From Dendrolimus kikuchii (lineage: Eukaryota; Arthropoda; Insecta; Lepidoptera; Lasiocampidae), in NCBI GenBank assembly GCA_019925095.2, contig CM034412.1:13988001-14052000 (forward strand): a DNA stretch of 64,000 nucleotides. Reading direction: 5' to 3'. The notes below the pieces were generated by a model that worked only from the letters and a program-made list of their open reading frames with translations, was not told the origin of the DNA and searched no databases. Positions 1 through 10,260 of this stretch are shown piece by piece; positions within the stretch are counted from its first letter, which is position 1, and every line of letters starts with the position of its first letter. The translations under genes and the position numbers were made by a program.

Positions 1-50
1 CAATGTACAGACACGGCATATTTAGAATTTTATAATATTATAGATAACTA
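1..50. repeat. single-copy relative of the 60-bp minisatellite unit
   Basis: The first bases are close to the reverse complement of the tandem unit found at 45.9-47.3 kb (shared GTACAGACACGGCATAT and TTAGAATTTTATAATATTA). Positions 39-50 form one copy of the target duplication of the LINE inserted at 51. The element continues off the left edge. Confidence 0.6.
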
Positions 51-504
51 TGGAAGCGAGAGTTGGGTATGGAAGAGAGAGCATGAAAGTAGAGTAAACG
101 CGGTCGAGATGCGAGCACTGCGCAAAATCTGCGGAGTGACGCTCGCGGACCGCGTTCGTAATAGCGAAGTAAGAAAGAGAGTTGCTCTGAAAGAGAGTGT
201 CGGGGTGAAGGTAAGAAAAGGAATGCTCCGGTGGTTCGGGCATGTGAAAAGAATGCATGATGAAAGAATGACTAAACAGATATACAATGCAAAAGTGGAT
301 GGATGCAGAAGATACACCTTCCATGATCAAATTGATCGTGTACTAGCGAAGGGTGATGTCAGGAGCCTTAAGAACAGACGAGTGTGCATGACAAGAGTTA
401 TGAATGTCAAAGAAGCAAGTGAGGTGTGTAAGAATGGGCCTAAATGGCGCTCTGTTGTTCGTGCCTACCCCGCAAGGGAACTGGCGTGAAGTTATGTATG
501 TATG
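51..504 (+). mobile_element. 5'-truncated LINE tail with (GTAT)n end, copy a
   Basis: This is the 3' end of a non-LTR retrotransposon. The frame open from 49 to the stop at 487-489 reads as the region after the reverse transcriptase, including YGSESWVWKREHE, MRALRKICGVTLADRV and MLRWFGHVKRMHDERMTKQ, ending in PARELA. A small deletion removes the SRGRPR stretch present in other copies. The 3' end is a GTAT microsatellite. The 12-bp sequence TATAGATAACTA occurs at 39-50 and again at 505-516, a perfect target-site duplication that shows insertion by target-primed reverse transcription. The clade is uncertain; the short tandem-repeat tail suggests RTE-like. It is a dead fragment without catalytic domains. 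Confidence 0.85.
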
Positions 505-516
505 TATAGATAACTA

Positions 517-1185
517 GATCTAGACAGTAGGCCACTAAAGTATTTGTACAGGAACGCTAAGAAATATATTGTAAATACTTTTTTGTACATCGAGACACGA
601 CCAAGCCAAGTAGACTAATGCCAGATGTACAGTCGACCGTGTCAAGTACTGATTGCAAAAAAACCTATAAATACCAACATGATTATGTTCATTCATTTAA
701 ATTTTCATTCAATTATATTTTTTTCTTCTAATACTAATTTATGAGTCGATAACAGGTTTTTGTATTGTTTTTATTATTTTATTTTTGAAATTAATAAACA
801 AGTTGAAATAATTGTAAGCGACAGTAAAAAAAGGATAATGGAGCAAAAAATAATGGTATAAGTAATAATAATTAGACTACGAATTAAAAAAACAATTAGA
901 AAAAACTAAATCACCAAGAAATAGATTATAACAAAACAACTAGGTAGAGAAATGATAAGCGTAACATGTGCGAACTTTCAAAGCTGCGAACGGTACTAGG
1001 AGGTATATGTGGTATGCCGGCTGTGAGGCCGCATTCCACGCGTTAGTCAAGATTGGTTGGTCGAGTAGTAGTTAAGTAGCTAGCGACCTTCCAGAGTACA
1101 ACACAATATTCACAGCTCGTCGTCCAGTGATTGCACAGAGACATACGGTCCTAAAGAATAATATCCTAATATGTACGGGGTCGGC
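517..1185. other. unassigned AT-rich sequence
   Basis: I see no coding frame and no repeat with a second copy in the window. From 1000 to 1180 the sequence becomes more GC-rich just before the SINE, but I could not assign it. Confidence 0.4.
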
Positions 1186-1440
1186 GTGGTAGCGTAATGG
1201 CTAGCACACGTGTCCCAAACTCAAAGGGCGCGGGTTCGATCCTGACCAGAACGCATGCACGACTTAGTCAGTTTTCTGATCTAACGTGCATATTGTTACA
1301 ATACCACGTGCTAACAACGGTGAAGAAAAATATCACGATGCAACCTGCACATCGAGATAACCGATGTTTCAAACCTGCGAAGCTGCCTGGCCTGAGCCCA
1401 GCAGTGGGACATTTACAGGCTGTTACAGGCGAATGTTCGT
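1186..1440 (+). mobile_element. tRNA-derived SINE, family T1
   Basis: A tRNA-like head carries an A-box-like TGGTAGCGTAATGGCTA and a B-box GGTTCGATCC, the internal RNA polymerase III promoter. It is followed by a body containing GTGCTAACAACGGTGAAG and ending in CAGCAGTGGGACATTTACAG. Two further copies in the window (36362 and, inverted, 54395) have the same head-body order. The head is not a functional tRNA gene because it runs straight into the SINE body. Confidence 0.8.
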
Positions 1441-1492
1441 AAATCAGGGAGGCAGTATTGTAATGTAATTCTCGAAATCGAATCATAAATAT

Positions 1493-1958
1493 TGTTACGA
1501 GTTGCGAGACTAGAATTAAAAATGCCGTTGGAATTATTAAGAGCTTATTAGAACTATACAAACACGTATAACACAGGTACAAATATAACTGAACACAACA
1601 AATCCAAACGTAATTCAGAAGGTCGTAATTCAATAAAACGCGCAAAGTCCGACACTAATATATTACCGAATGTACTCGGTCGTAGTTCTCGCTCGACTGC
1701 CTCCCCCTTAATCAGGTCATCGTTTTATACTGCACAAGTGCAATGGGCCCGTATCTAAACCGACTTAATCCGCCACACCTGGCTAATGATTCGGCCATAG
1801 ACAGCCATAAAAGAGTACAATAAAACAATGGGCTGTTTTCTAGAAACTCATGCCAATCAATAAGTAAACAAAAGAAGACGATCATAAAAGAATTACAATT
1901 AGTTTAAATGCCGACAGTTGTTACAATTAGTTTAATTGTCGGGACCTGAGTTGTAATA
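1493..1958 (-). mobile_element. solo LTR, ATAT-target family, copy A (diverged)
   Basis: It starts with TGTTACGAGTTGC directly after ATAT and matches the other copies through AATGCCGTTGGAATT, TATAACACAGGTACAAATATAACTG and CACACCTGGCTAATGA. The right end is diverged (TTGTAATA, then ATAT). The sense direction is inferred as minus from TATA-like, TCAGTT initiator-like and AATAAA motifs that lie in LTR order on that strand. No internal retroelement sequence is attached. It interrupts a short repeat whose TCAGGGAGGCA and AATCGAATCATAAAT motifs appear on both sides. Confidence 0.7.
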
Positions 1959-2207
1959 ATATATTACATTACAGGAGAATGCTCGTCAGTCAGGGAGGCA
2001 ATCAAAATCGAATCATAAATGTTACATTACAGGCTCGCTCGCGAATGCTTGCAGAAGAGGGAGCACTTAACGATATCTCATTGCCATATATTTCCTAATC
2101 TATTCGTTTAGCGCTAATGCTACTTGTTGAGTGAGCAGATGAGAGTGAACTGTCAGGCGTGAACTTATACCGTGATAAAAAAAATGGAAATTTACCTTTT
2201 TTTTTCT

Positions 2208-2508
2208 TGCAGGAGTTCAGCAGACAGGCAGACGGCCCACTTGATGGAAAGCGCTTACCATCGCCTATGGATATTTGCAACACCAAAGTTGCTAGAAATG
2301 CGATGCTGCTCTCTTAAGAGAGACTGGATCCTGCTCACTAATGCCGGAACACAACTCAAGGTTGTTATGGCGACATACTTTAGACCAGGGGTGGTAGCCA
2401 TCCAGTCGGGCAAATGCCCTACCACCTGCCTGTGGGTTGTTAAGTCGCCTCTTACGACAGGCCGCCTGGCCGCAGGAAATTGTATTCTTTCTCCGTTCCT
2501 GCACGGAT
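2208..2508 (-). mobile_element. S1 repeat (SINE-like), near full length
   Basis: This copy has both consensus ends. In the sense direction it runs from ATCCGTGCAGGAACGG to CTCCTGCAAG plus an A-tail, which appears here as a T-run at 2197-2205. The family is about 300 bp, has no recognisable Pol III box, and has about thirteen clear copies in the window on both strands. Both strands are partly open, but nothing suggests that it codes. Confidence 0.85.
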
Positions 2509-2909
2509 GAAAACTTCACAACAGTGTGTACAAATCTAGAAGCTAGAATGAATACTTGCATTTTGTATTAAAAAAAGGAGAGCACGAAACTTGCGGGTTT
2601 CACGTGAATAGCGTCCAACAATGTGATGTACTCCTTTCATAATAAATAAGCGGGTTGTATGTATGTAAACTGAGATTTTACATATTTATTAAGTCAAATG
2701 AGACGGTGTGGGTAAGGAATTAATCAAATATTCCAACACGAGGCTGTCGAATAAATAAAATACTGTTGATTTCTTTCCCTTGTGTGTTACTTTATCATCA
2801 GTGATGAAAAACGCTCGTACAGTGAAACCTGTATAATTGGGATCTAGAAAGAAAGTAAAACTTTACTTGAAGAAATAGCGACGTAATTACATTCCTTATA
2901 CATTATTAT

Positions 2910-3524
2910 TAGACATCGGATTATATGCACTATCAAAATGGCAAAATATGCATGCAAATATGCACTAAAAAGGGGCGAAATATGCACAATCAATAAACCC
3001 TTTATTATTAGATTAATTAGAATTTAAGTTTATTTTCACATATATTAAACATATCTTAATATTAGTTATAAATTATTATTATAATAATTTACTTATTATA
3101 ATTCTTGTGGCAGTAAACAATAATATATTTTTCCAGGTTTTCTGCAGCAAACTTGACGTTTGTCACTTAATGTTAATTTATAGGCTGAAAATGTCGTTTC
3201 GACGTCAACTGACGTCACCGGACAGAACTTGAAATTTGGCGCCATTTCTGCAGAGACTTCTTCACGTAGAGTTTGTCCGGTGCCGTTGATAAATGCGTCA
3301 ATTTTCTTTATTCTTTCAATACCGGGGTTTTCATACAAAACTGCATTTAATTTGCCACTAACCTGCGATAGTGAACTCGGAAGGGCGTTACTCTGTTCAA
3401 TCATTTTTTCGTCGTGTCGCCCGAAATAAGCACTGTCAATGAAAAAGTACCAAAATATGCAATAACGCTATAAAAATAGATTTATATGCATTGGCATATG
3501 CAAATGCATATAATCCGATGTCTA
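2910..3524 (-). mobile_element. non-autonomous hAT transposon with intact ends
   Basis: The ends are 20-bp perfect inverted repeats, TAGACATCGGATTATATGCA at the left and its complement at the right. The 8-bp sequence ATTATTAT flanks both sides, the target duplication length of the hAT superfamily. Several ATATGCA motifs lie just inside the left end and resemble subterminal transposase-binding repeats. The 615-bp element keeps only the C-terminal part of a transposase on the minus strand, so it is an internal deletion derivative that could have moved only with help in trans. Confidence 0.88.
3096..3434 (-). pseudogene. hAT transposase C-terminal fragment
   Basis: The minus-strand frame (ATG at 3404, open a little further upstream) ends at 3096. 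It contains ENPGIERI, then CPVTSVDVETTFSAYKLTLS. This resembles the hAT C-terminal dimerisation region with the usual P(V/I)TSxDVERSFSxYK block, as in transposases related to CGGBP1-like proteins; here E-T replaces the common E-R. The catalytic core and DNA-binding domain are missing, so it cannot work as a transposase. The family call rests on this motif, the hAT-type TIRs and the 8-bp target duplication, which agree. Confidence 0.75.
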
Positions 3525-3809
3525 ATTATTATACACAGAGCATAACTTGAGAATTTGTACGCCGCATTTTCAGCAAACCAGGTTTGCACTCGGTATATTG
3601 CTGTGTCGGAATTAATATCCGACACAACGCTGATTTCCCTTTTATATTATATATTGATACCTTCCTTTTGGCGTATGACCAAAACAACCCAATTTTGTTA
3701 AATAAAAAAAAAAACTAATATAATAAAACTGTAGAGATCGAATTTCTGTACAATGAAAAAAAATGCTAAAAACCGAGTCAGGGGGATGTAAGAAGTGAAA
3801 TAGAACTAA

Positions 3810-4014
3810 TTTAGATTTTTTTCAAATTTTTTGTTTCTCTGTTTGTACGGGCTAATCTCCGAAACGACTGGACTGATTTAAATGAAATTTTGTATGGTAG
3901 TAGATTATATCCATGGTCAACATATAGGATACTTTTGATCCCGAAAAAATAAAGAGTTCCCGTGAGATAGTTAGAAAAACTTTCCACGCGGACGAAGTCG
4001 CGCGCAGAAGCTAG
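3810..4014 (+). mobile_element. Helitron 3' portion
   Basis: The sequence contains CGGGCTAATCTCCGAAACGACT and ends with the hairpin-forming CGCGGACGAAGTCGCG followed by AGAAGCTAG|T. This terminus is shared with the complete Helitrons at 25105 and 63282. No TC 5' end is visible, so the left boundary is approximate. Confidence 0.65.
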
Positions 4015-4374
4015 TAGCTAATAAAACTAATTCTACTTTTGTAATTATGGATCTGAAGGGACCTATATTTTTTTATCATGTATAGAGGCTTTGCATTTAT
4101 GCAGTTTCCCAAATAGGTAGGTTTTCATTACAGTTGTCTTATTTATAGAGGGTCCTGCTATGAGAGGTGTACTATTTTTCATGTAAAGAGGTAGATATTT
4201 TAATATGGAAAAGTTAATACAATGGAAGGAATTAGACTGTTTGTAAACAAACGTGTCATAACTTGTCTAAACCTGATAAATTGTCTCACTTATACGGGCT
4301 ACTGAGCTACAAAGTCCCAATTATAGGGGTAAACATAGAAAAATTTTACAAGAATGATGGGTCTCCGAGGCTAG

Positions 4375-5062
4375 TGTGGCGACCCAGGTTAGAACTTTCT
4401 GGCAGCGTAAGCCAGTCTCAAGACTTTTAGAAAAAGGTAGAAGATTCTGGAAAAAAAAGACAAGGAGAGATACATTTTAGAAAGGGATAGATGATGAACA
4501 AAAGAAAAGCGAAATTAACATCCAAATTATAGAATAGAAGGTTCAGGAAGGAAAAGACAGAGATATATAGATGTTTAAAAAGGGATAGACAGTAAATAAA
4601 AGAATAACGAAAGGAAGATCGAAATTATGGATTTCAGAAGATTCTACCGGATATATAAGCAGCATAAGGCGCGCCCACGGAGAGTTAAGTTGAAGACAGC
4701 AAAGTAACAAGTGCAATACGAGAGAATTGGAAGAAGATTTAAGTAGAAGACAGTGACGAGTTTAGTCGTCGCTTTAGTGAAGGAGGAGTTTAGCGCAGTT
4801 TAAGAGTAGATCCAGAAGCGAGCTACGCGCAGTAAATTCGGAGGTGAGCACTGCAGGAACAGGAGGTGGTCTACGCAATATCGGCGATGGTATTGTGAGG
4901 GAGACATCTCATCGTTGGGGCAGAGCGTCGTTAGTTGTCCGTGAAGAGGCAACCCTGCAGAGAAAAATCACGTACGGCTGTGTAAGGCAATAAAAGCATT
5001 TAATTGAAAAAAACTGGTGTACACTTCTAATTCTAAGTGCGTACCCCCGCTCGCACGTAACA
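4375..5062 (+). mobile_element. candidate solo LTR, second LTR family
   Basis: This 688-bp unit begins TGTGGCGACCCAGG and ends CTCGCACGTAACA (TG...CA). In order it holds a TATA-like GGATATATAAGCAG near 4650 and a polyadenylation signal in GGCAATAAAAGC near 4990. The right third recurs inverted at 32409-32822, including GTGGTCTACGCA and the last 25 bp. The flanking tetramers are CTAG and ATAG, so the target duplication is imperfect and the left boundary is less certain than the right. Confidence 0.6.
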
Positions 5063-5565
5063 ATAGATTAAGGAGGATAACTGATATGCCAACAGGACAT
5101 TAATAACGTAACACACGTCACACGTGACAAGACAACATTACCGCACATCAGTCGCCGGCTCCCGCTCCGGTCGAGCCCTTCTTGAGCGTAAAACCCTTAC
5201 ACGAAACGCAACCCGTCGGAACATCTGTCAGTCGCTATTTACAAAGCCCGCAGATTATGCGGGCTTGAAAAATTAACGGGCGATGACTCGGCAGAAGGTT
5301 GTCTTCGTCGACTCATCTCTTTTTAGGTAGGTTCATCTGCGGTTCTCATTCTTTGATATCGACGTTATACTCAAAGATCGATATGCAGTCTCTTCCCGGA
5401 ATGACCGGTTTATCCTAGTGACCAAAAGCCTTTTGACAAAACCCGAAAAAAATTCCAATGTTGGCCTTTGACTAAATCTGTTTCGGGCTCTGCCTAGTCG
5501 ATTCTAGAAGCGACTAAGACAGACTCGGTCATACGTCGATTCTTACTGCACTTGTTACATATTTA
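5063..5565. other. unassigned stretch
   Basis: I see no gene. It includes a short hairpin (GCCCGCAGATTATGCGGGC near 5239). A CTAGTCGATxCTAGAAGCGACTA motif near 5498 recurs near 6102, on the far side of the LINE fragment, which suggests an older unidentified repeat spanning this part. Confidence 0.35.
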
Positions 5566-5574
5566 GTGATTATA

Positions 5575-5841
5575 TCAATTAGTCTCCCCTGGGTTAGACA
5601 AAAGGTTAGGTTCCGTAAGAGAACCAAGGTAACCGATATAGCTCGCAAAATTAGCAAGTTGAAGTGGCAGTGGGCCGGTCACGTCTGCCGCAGGACCGAT
5701 GGCCGATGGAGCAAACGAGTCCTGAAGTGGAGACCGCGTCTCGGTAAACGTAGTGTCGGACGCCCTCCAGCCCGATGGACCGACGATCGACTGCAAATGG
5801 CTGACGACGGGTTAGACAAAAATTCGTTAGTCAGAAAAATG
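5575..5841 (+). pseudogene. LINE C-terminal fragment (RTE-like)
   Basis: An open frame of about 90 codons reads VTDIARKISKLKWQWAGHVC, then a tryptophan- and arginine-rich WRPRLGKRSVGRPPARWTDD. This block follows the reverse transcriptase of many RTE-like retrotransposons. No RT, endonuclease or 3' tail is preserved. It differs in sequence from the GTAT-tailed LINE family, so it is a separate lineage. Clade by recognition of the block only. Confidence 0.65.
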
Positions 5842-5844
5842 TGA

Positions 5845-6649
5845 TTTATTTGAACTCTGACCAACACTTTATGTTAGACCTGAGGTTTGACTAGTCGAAC
5901 CTAGGAGCGCCAGAGCTTCGATGTTTGACTATAACATATATAATGCGGCAATATTTCCCGAGCAACACGTCTAGCTAAAATTTATTTTACTTCATCTATC
6001 TCAGGTGCGGACGCGATGCGCTGGCCGAGAGAAGGCAAAGGACGTGAAAGAAGCCAGGGAAGACTGACTGACGTCACCACCAGTACACGCCCGAAGTTTT
6101 GTCTAGTCGATCCTAGAAGCGACTAACGGCCGTTTTCAATAACTTATCTAAGATTACAGATAGAGCGCTTTCCCCGACCATCAGTAAATGTATATCTATC
6201 CCTTATTAGCGTTTCACAATCAAGGATAATTGCTATCTATGTATCCATAGCTTACTATAGATAGCTTCTTCCCTCTCACTTATTCAAGCCTTTTCATACG
6301 TTCCGTTCTACGATAACCATTTAACGACGCCTAAAACTAAACTTATATTTTGATTTTTTTTATTGTCTTCTTTACAATAATAAATGACTTTTTTACAAGG
6401 ACAAATCAAAACATAAATAGGACATATATTTTTCATTTGATTTACCGTACTTTTTAATAAGAACAATAATGAAACGAAACGTGTATGGTTTGACAATCGG
6501 CAGTTGTCAAGGCAGACTCGATCAAACGTCAGATAGTGCATGTTCAGTGCGCTGACAGCACACTTAGTACAGACGATGAAGGCTTTGGAAGTAAAGTTGT
6601 GCACAGACAGAAATAAAAGGCTATTGAAGGTCTTCAAGCTTAGGTTGTT
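5845..6649. other. unassigned AT-rich stretch
   Basis: No supported gene. A minus-strand open frame at 6308-6637 has no recognisable domain and a low-complexity, hydrophobic composition. I treat it as chance. Confidence 0.4.
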
Positions 6650-7490
6650 ATGAAACCATTAACTGAACGAAAATTTCCGCCAATCGCGTTTGGAAAAACT
6701 GTAATCATACCTATTCCAAGCTTCGATAGAGCCAAAGGAGATGTTCGAAATGTTTTGGGTATTGTTGACAACGACAACATCGATGTGAGAAATTCACCGA
6801 CCCGTCTAAACAGGCGATAAGGACATAGGTATAATTTGCTAAGCCTCGTAGATAATGTAGAAGCGACCGTTAAGCGGAGGAAAGAGACGGGTCGGACTGA
6901 GATGGATATAGCTCATGTATAACGTTATGTATTATTGTTTTAAAATGTAATTAATTAGTTCGTGAGAAGCCGTAGTTTGTGACAAGCATTAGTTCGCGCT
7001 AAGCAGCCAACAAAGGAAAGAAGCTCCCTCCTGCCGACGCCTACGGAGTTGAAGCCTCCCGTAGTATTATTTTCGGTGGTTTTATTTCGGAAGCTCTAGT
7101 TATTGAACCAGCGACCAACCCCCGACAGTCCACAGTCCACTGCATCTCCAACAGGTGTCATACAAGATAAAACACTTGATGGCTTATACGGAGTAGTGAC
7201 GGTACACGGAATAATAAACACACTTTTTTCTAGGAATCAGATACAAGACTGCAAAGAGAATTTTCTTAATTTCGAAGATGTGCCCCACGTTTAACTGTCT
7301 CTAAGAGAAATCAGTTCAAAAGGTTCTAAGTTTGGTGGACAAGGCTTTATAAAATGCAATTATAATAAAAAATGCTCTTGGAAATTATGTATTGTGCAAT
7401 TCAAAATGCCATCACGCATCACCTTGTCAAAATAAAGACAATTTTTTTTGTCAAATTACTGTCATCAATCCTAATTCGCAATAAGAAAAA
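6650..7490 (+). pseudogene. transposon-derived integrase-like protein, C-terminal part (KRBA2/SCAND3-like)
   Basis: Two blocks in one frame (6650-6762 and 7154-7291) surround a solo LTR. The left block reads PPIAFGKTVIIPIP and DRAKGDVRN. The right block reads DKTLDGLYGVV, INTLFSRNQ and CKENFLNFEDVP. After a stop at 7292 the frame continues with SLREISSKGS and GGQGFIKCN, and after a frameshift near 7370 with LCNSKCHHASPCQNK, a cysteine-rich end. This order resembles C-termini of domesticated or transposon integrases annotated as KRAB-A domain-containing protein 2-like, in which a DRxxGDxRNxxG block precedes SRNQ, SLRE, GGQGF and a Cys cluster. The LTR insertion, stop and frameshift make it a pseudogene. 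The integrase core is not in the window. Confidence 0.55.
6763..7153. mobile_element. copia-like solo LTR inside the integrase-like pseudogene
   Basis: This 391-bp insertion begins TGTTGACAAC and ends CATCTCCAACA, so it has TG...CA termini with short inverted TGTTG/CAACA ends typical of copia-type LTRs. It is flanked by GGTAT (6758-6762) and GGTGT (7154-7158), a 5-bp target duplication with one mismatch. Removing it and one flank copy leaves the interrupted coding frame continuous and in phase, which independently fixes the boundaries. No second copy is seen here, and orientation is undecided. Confidence 0.7.
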
Positions 7491-7526
7491 AAAATACTTT
7501 TTCGATTTTTTTTTCTTTTTTTTTAT

Positions 7527-7826
7527 TGCAGGAGTTCAGCAGACAGGCAGACGGCCCACTTGATTGAAAGGATTACCATCGCTTATGGACATTTGCAACA
7601 CTGAAGGTGCTACAAACGCGCTACTGCTCTATTAAGGGTCACTGGAACCTAGTCATTAATGCCGGAGCACAACTCAAGGTTGTTATTGCGACATACATTC
7701 GACGAAGGGTGGTAGCCATTCAGGCAGGCAAATGCCCTACCACCTGGCTGTGGGTTGTTTTGTCGCCGCTTACGACAGACTGCCCGGCCGCAGGAAATTG
7801 TATTCTTTCTCCGTTCCTGCACGGAT
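7527..7826 (-). mobile_element. S1 repeat, full length
   Basis: Both consensus ends are present, with the A-tail as a long T-run at 7502-7526 interrupted by C. It lies directly right of the degraded integrase-like pseudogene. Confidence 0.85.
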
Positions 7827-7988
7827 AAAATTGACGGATTTGTCAATTGATTATTATAATATTGAAACAATAAACATTAAAATTAAGAACTGTCGTTTTA
7901 TTATACCCAATCTTACAAACTAACACATTCCAATACCTAATTGAAGTCTGACTGGTCAAACCTCGATTTAATGAAATTAAGTTTTGGC

Positions 7989-8209
7989 AGCAGAAGTCGT
8001 GGAAGGCCACGACACACCTTCCATGATCAAATTGATCGTGTACTAGCAGAAGGTGATGTCAGGAGCCTTAAGAACAGACGAGCGTGCATGACAAGAGTTA
8101 TGAATGTTTAAGAAGCAAGTGAGGTGTGTAAGAATAAGCCTAAATGGCGCTCTGTTGTCCGTGCCTACCCCGCAAGGGAACTGGCGTGAAGTTATGTATG
8201 TATGTATGT
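7989..8209 (+). mobile_element. 5'-truncated LINE tail with (GTAT)n end, copy b
   Basis: The sequence keeps the last 70 or so codons of the family from the SRGRPRHTFHD block, with a stop where copy h reads MNVKEAS. It ends in GTATGTATGTA. The 10-bp AAGTTTTGGC at 7979-7988 is repeated at 8210-8219, a clean target-site duplication. Confidence 0.85.
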
Positions 8210-8219
8210 AAGTTTTGGC

Positions 8220-8865
8220 GTTTGACTGTATTAATTAGTACCTACTAGGTTAGACAAAAATTCTTTAACCAACAATGGAACAACAACAATTAAAAACAAT
8301 GGATTATTTTGCATCATTACCCTATTGGCTCGCTGAGGCGTATTAAATAAAGTAAATTTTAACTAAAATTAGAGACCTAATTATGACACTCACTTGGTTG
8401 GTTTATTAGTTTTTCAATCACTTAATTAAATATGAAAACAATACTAAAAGAAACATTTAAACTAAAAATACATAAAGTTAATCAAATTATCCGTAAATAC
8501 CGATTCACATGATATAAACAATACAAAGTTTCGTCAAATATAATATAATTATTCAAACTTGAAAACAAAACTATCTAAAGTTTAAAATGAAAAGACGATG
8601 ATCGCTCAATTAAAAAAATAACAGACTTTGCATACTTCGCATTGAGATGTTCTCAAACGGGCGTTTCGAAATTGCCTGGGTTTTGATATAAACGCGTTTT
8701 TGAGCGTTTTAATTGCTTTAGTATTTGTCATTTCTATACGCCCTACGGTGTCACTGCCGTCGAACCGGTGCAATCGCTTGAAGTGCTGCTTCCCCATCGT
8801 CTGTCGGATGGTTGTATTAAATTCATATTTGGATTAAAAAAATATGACCACATTAATAAATTAGA
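8220..8865. other. unassigned AT-rich stretch
   Basis: No gene or second copy was found. A 63-codon minus-strand frame at 8606-8797 has ordinary codon-like composition but matches nothing I recognise and has no support as a gene. Confidence 0.4.
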
Positions 8866-9090
8866 TTAGGCTCCCATAGAGTAAATAATAACTATAAACA
8901 AAATTAAAACTAAATAATTAAAATTAACAAGTTGACGGTAGGCTAAATAAAACTTTAACAATACTCGTTGACACTTGCCATCTTTGTCTTCCGTGATCAC
9001 GGCCACTGAAAAGTGGCCGAAACGTCGGAAAAACCAAAATCAAATAAAATTACCACGCTTAAAACCGTTAAAACGTATTTTTATTATGAC
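8866..9090 (+). mobile_element. MITE family M, partial copy with long left arm
   Basis: It runs from GGCTCCCATAGAGTAAATAA through GGCGGTAGGCTAAATAAAAC-like sequence to the palindrome-bearing GGCCACTGAAAAGTGGCC, then AAACGTCGG and ACCGTTAAAACGTA. A sister copy lies at 34402-34606, and foldback versions of the right part lie at 13688 and 21171. Confidence 0.65.
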
Positions 9091-9420
9091 CACATTTCTG
9101 AATATCGCAAAAAACTCAAGTGGCTGCCAATCTCACTTCGCCGGAATACTCAACTGCTACATTTATTATATCTTACACTATTTATACCCTACACTGCTCC
9201 TTACCTTAAGGGATGTTTCAACTTCCTTCATACATCACACACCATCAATTTGCGCTCCTCTAATAACCTCCTGTTAAAGGCACCTGAACATTGTTCAGCA
9301 CTTTACTCCAAATCCTTCGCTGTGCAGGCTGTTTGCCTTTGGAGATCTTTACCCGTTGATGTCAGAAAAGCTAAATCACTTGCCATATTTAAAAAAATCT
9401 GTCAAAAACCATTACCTTAG
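9086..9420 (+). pseudogene. LINE reverse-transcriptase C-terminus (CR1-like)
   Basis: The plus frame reads DHISEYRKKLKWLPI, then LRSSNNLLLKAPEH, YSKSFAVQAVCLWRSLPVDV and a terminal FKKICQKPLP. This matches the C-terminal segment of CR1-like LINE polyproteins, where LKWLP and the VQAVxLWxSLP block follow the RT. The fragment has no internal stop, but the RT and endonuclease are missing. It begins immediately at the end of the MITE M sequence. The following AT-rich 3' region to about 9720 may be its untranslated tail. Confidence 0.7.
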
Positions 9421-9742
9421 TTTATAATAAAATATATATATTTCTATTCTTGTTAACTGTACGGTTTGCTGTCCACATTGTATACTGTTCTTCCTTTTTT
9501 ATTTTACTTCTTTTTAATTTAATTATACCTAGACATATAAAAGCATCCTCTCAGTCAGGTTGCCTAGAAGAGATCGCTTTAAGCGATAAGGCTGCCTTTT
9601 GTTTTGCCATCAAATTATTGTAATTATTCATTCAAGATTTTGTTTTATACTATGTAAATATGATTGAGAAGTTTCTTCAACTTGATATCCATACTTAACT
9701 CCTACATTTTTTTAAATATATGTATATTATTTTAATATGTAT

Positions 9743-10040
9743 TGCAGGAGATCAACAGACAGGCAGACGGCCCACTTGGAAAGCGGTTACCATCGCCTAT
9801 GGACATTTGCAACACCATAGTTGCTACAAATGCGCTGCTGCTCTCTTAAGGGAGACTGGAACCTGGTCACTAATGTTGGAACACAACTCAAGGTTGTTAT
9901 GGCGATATACTTTAGACCAGGAGTGGTAGCCGTCCAGTCGGGCAAATGCCCTACCACCTGGCTGTGGGTTGTTCTGTCGCCTCTTACGACAGGCCGCCCG
10001 GCCGCACGAAATAGTATTCTTTCTCCGTTCCTGCACGGAT
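9743..10040 (-). mobile_element. S1 repeat, full length
   Basis: Both ends match the consensus; the 3' end has almost no A-tail (TATTGCAGGAG on the plus strand). The sense-strand 70-codon frame of the family is intact, but so is one on the opposite strand. Confidence 0.85.
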
Positions 10041-10260
10041 AGATTATAATTAAATACCTAATACATAAAACACTTTCTAAAATATAATTATACTTACTAA
10101 TTCTGTTTAAAATCTGCCTTCATATTTCTTTAGCCATTGAATTTAAATTAAACTGTCATTTTAATTGTACAAAAATAGTAGACATATTAAATTTAAACCA
10201 ACAAGATAATATATATATACTATTCATTATAGTATTTTACTTTTATTTATTTTTTTATTA

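Larger units (their letters stand above)
2840..3720. repeat. repeat Z, split by a hAT element
   Basis: Sequence on both sides of the hAT element (about 2850-2909 and 3525-3715) joins into one unit seen unsplit at 49385-49515 and, inverted, at 57655-57850 and 61415-61620. Shared motifs are CATTCCTTATACAT, GAGAATTTGTACGCCGCATT and the pair GTGTCGGA / TCCGACACAACGCTGAT. The unsplit copies serve as paralogous empty sites. Confidence 0.75.

Noticed and set aside
6308..6637. 109-codon minus-strand frame as a gene
   Set aside because: Hydrophobic and Cys/Lys-rich low-information sequence with no family signature, directly upstream of a pseudogene on the other strand.
8606..8797. 63-codon minus-strand frame as a small gene
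   Set aside because: No recognisable domain, no second copy, no promoter or splice evidence.
9824..10036. Conserved 70-codon frame in S1 copies (MQERRKNTISCGRAACRKRR...)
   Set aside because: Both strands of S1 are open in many copies, frames are broken at random in others, and the conservation follows from recent common descent of the repeat.
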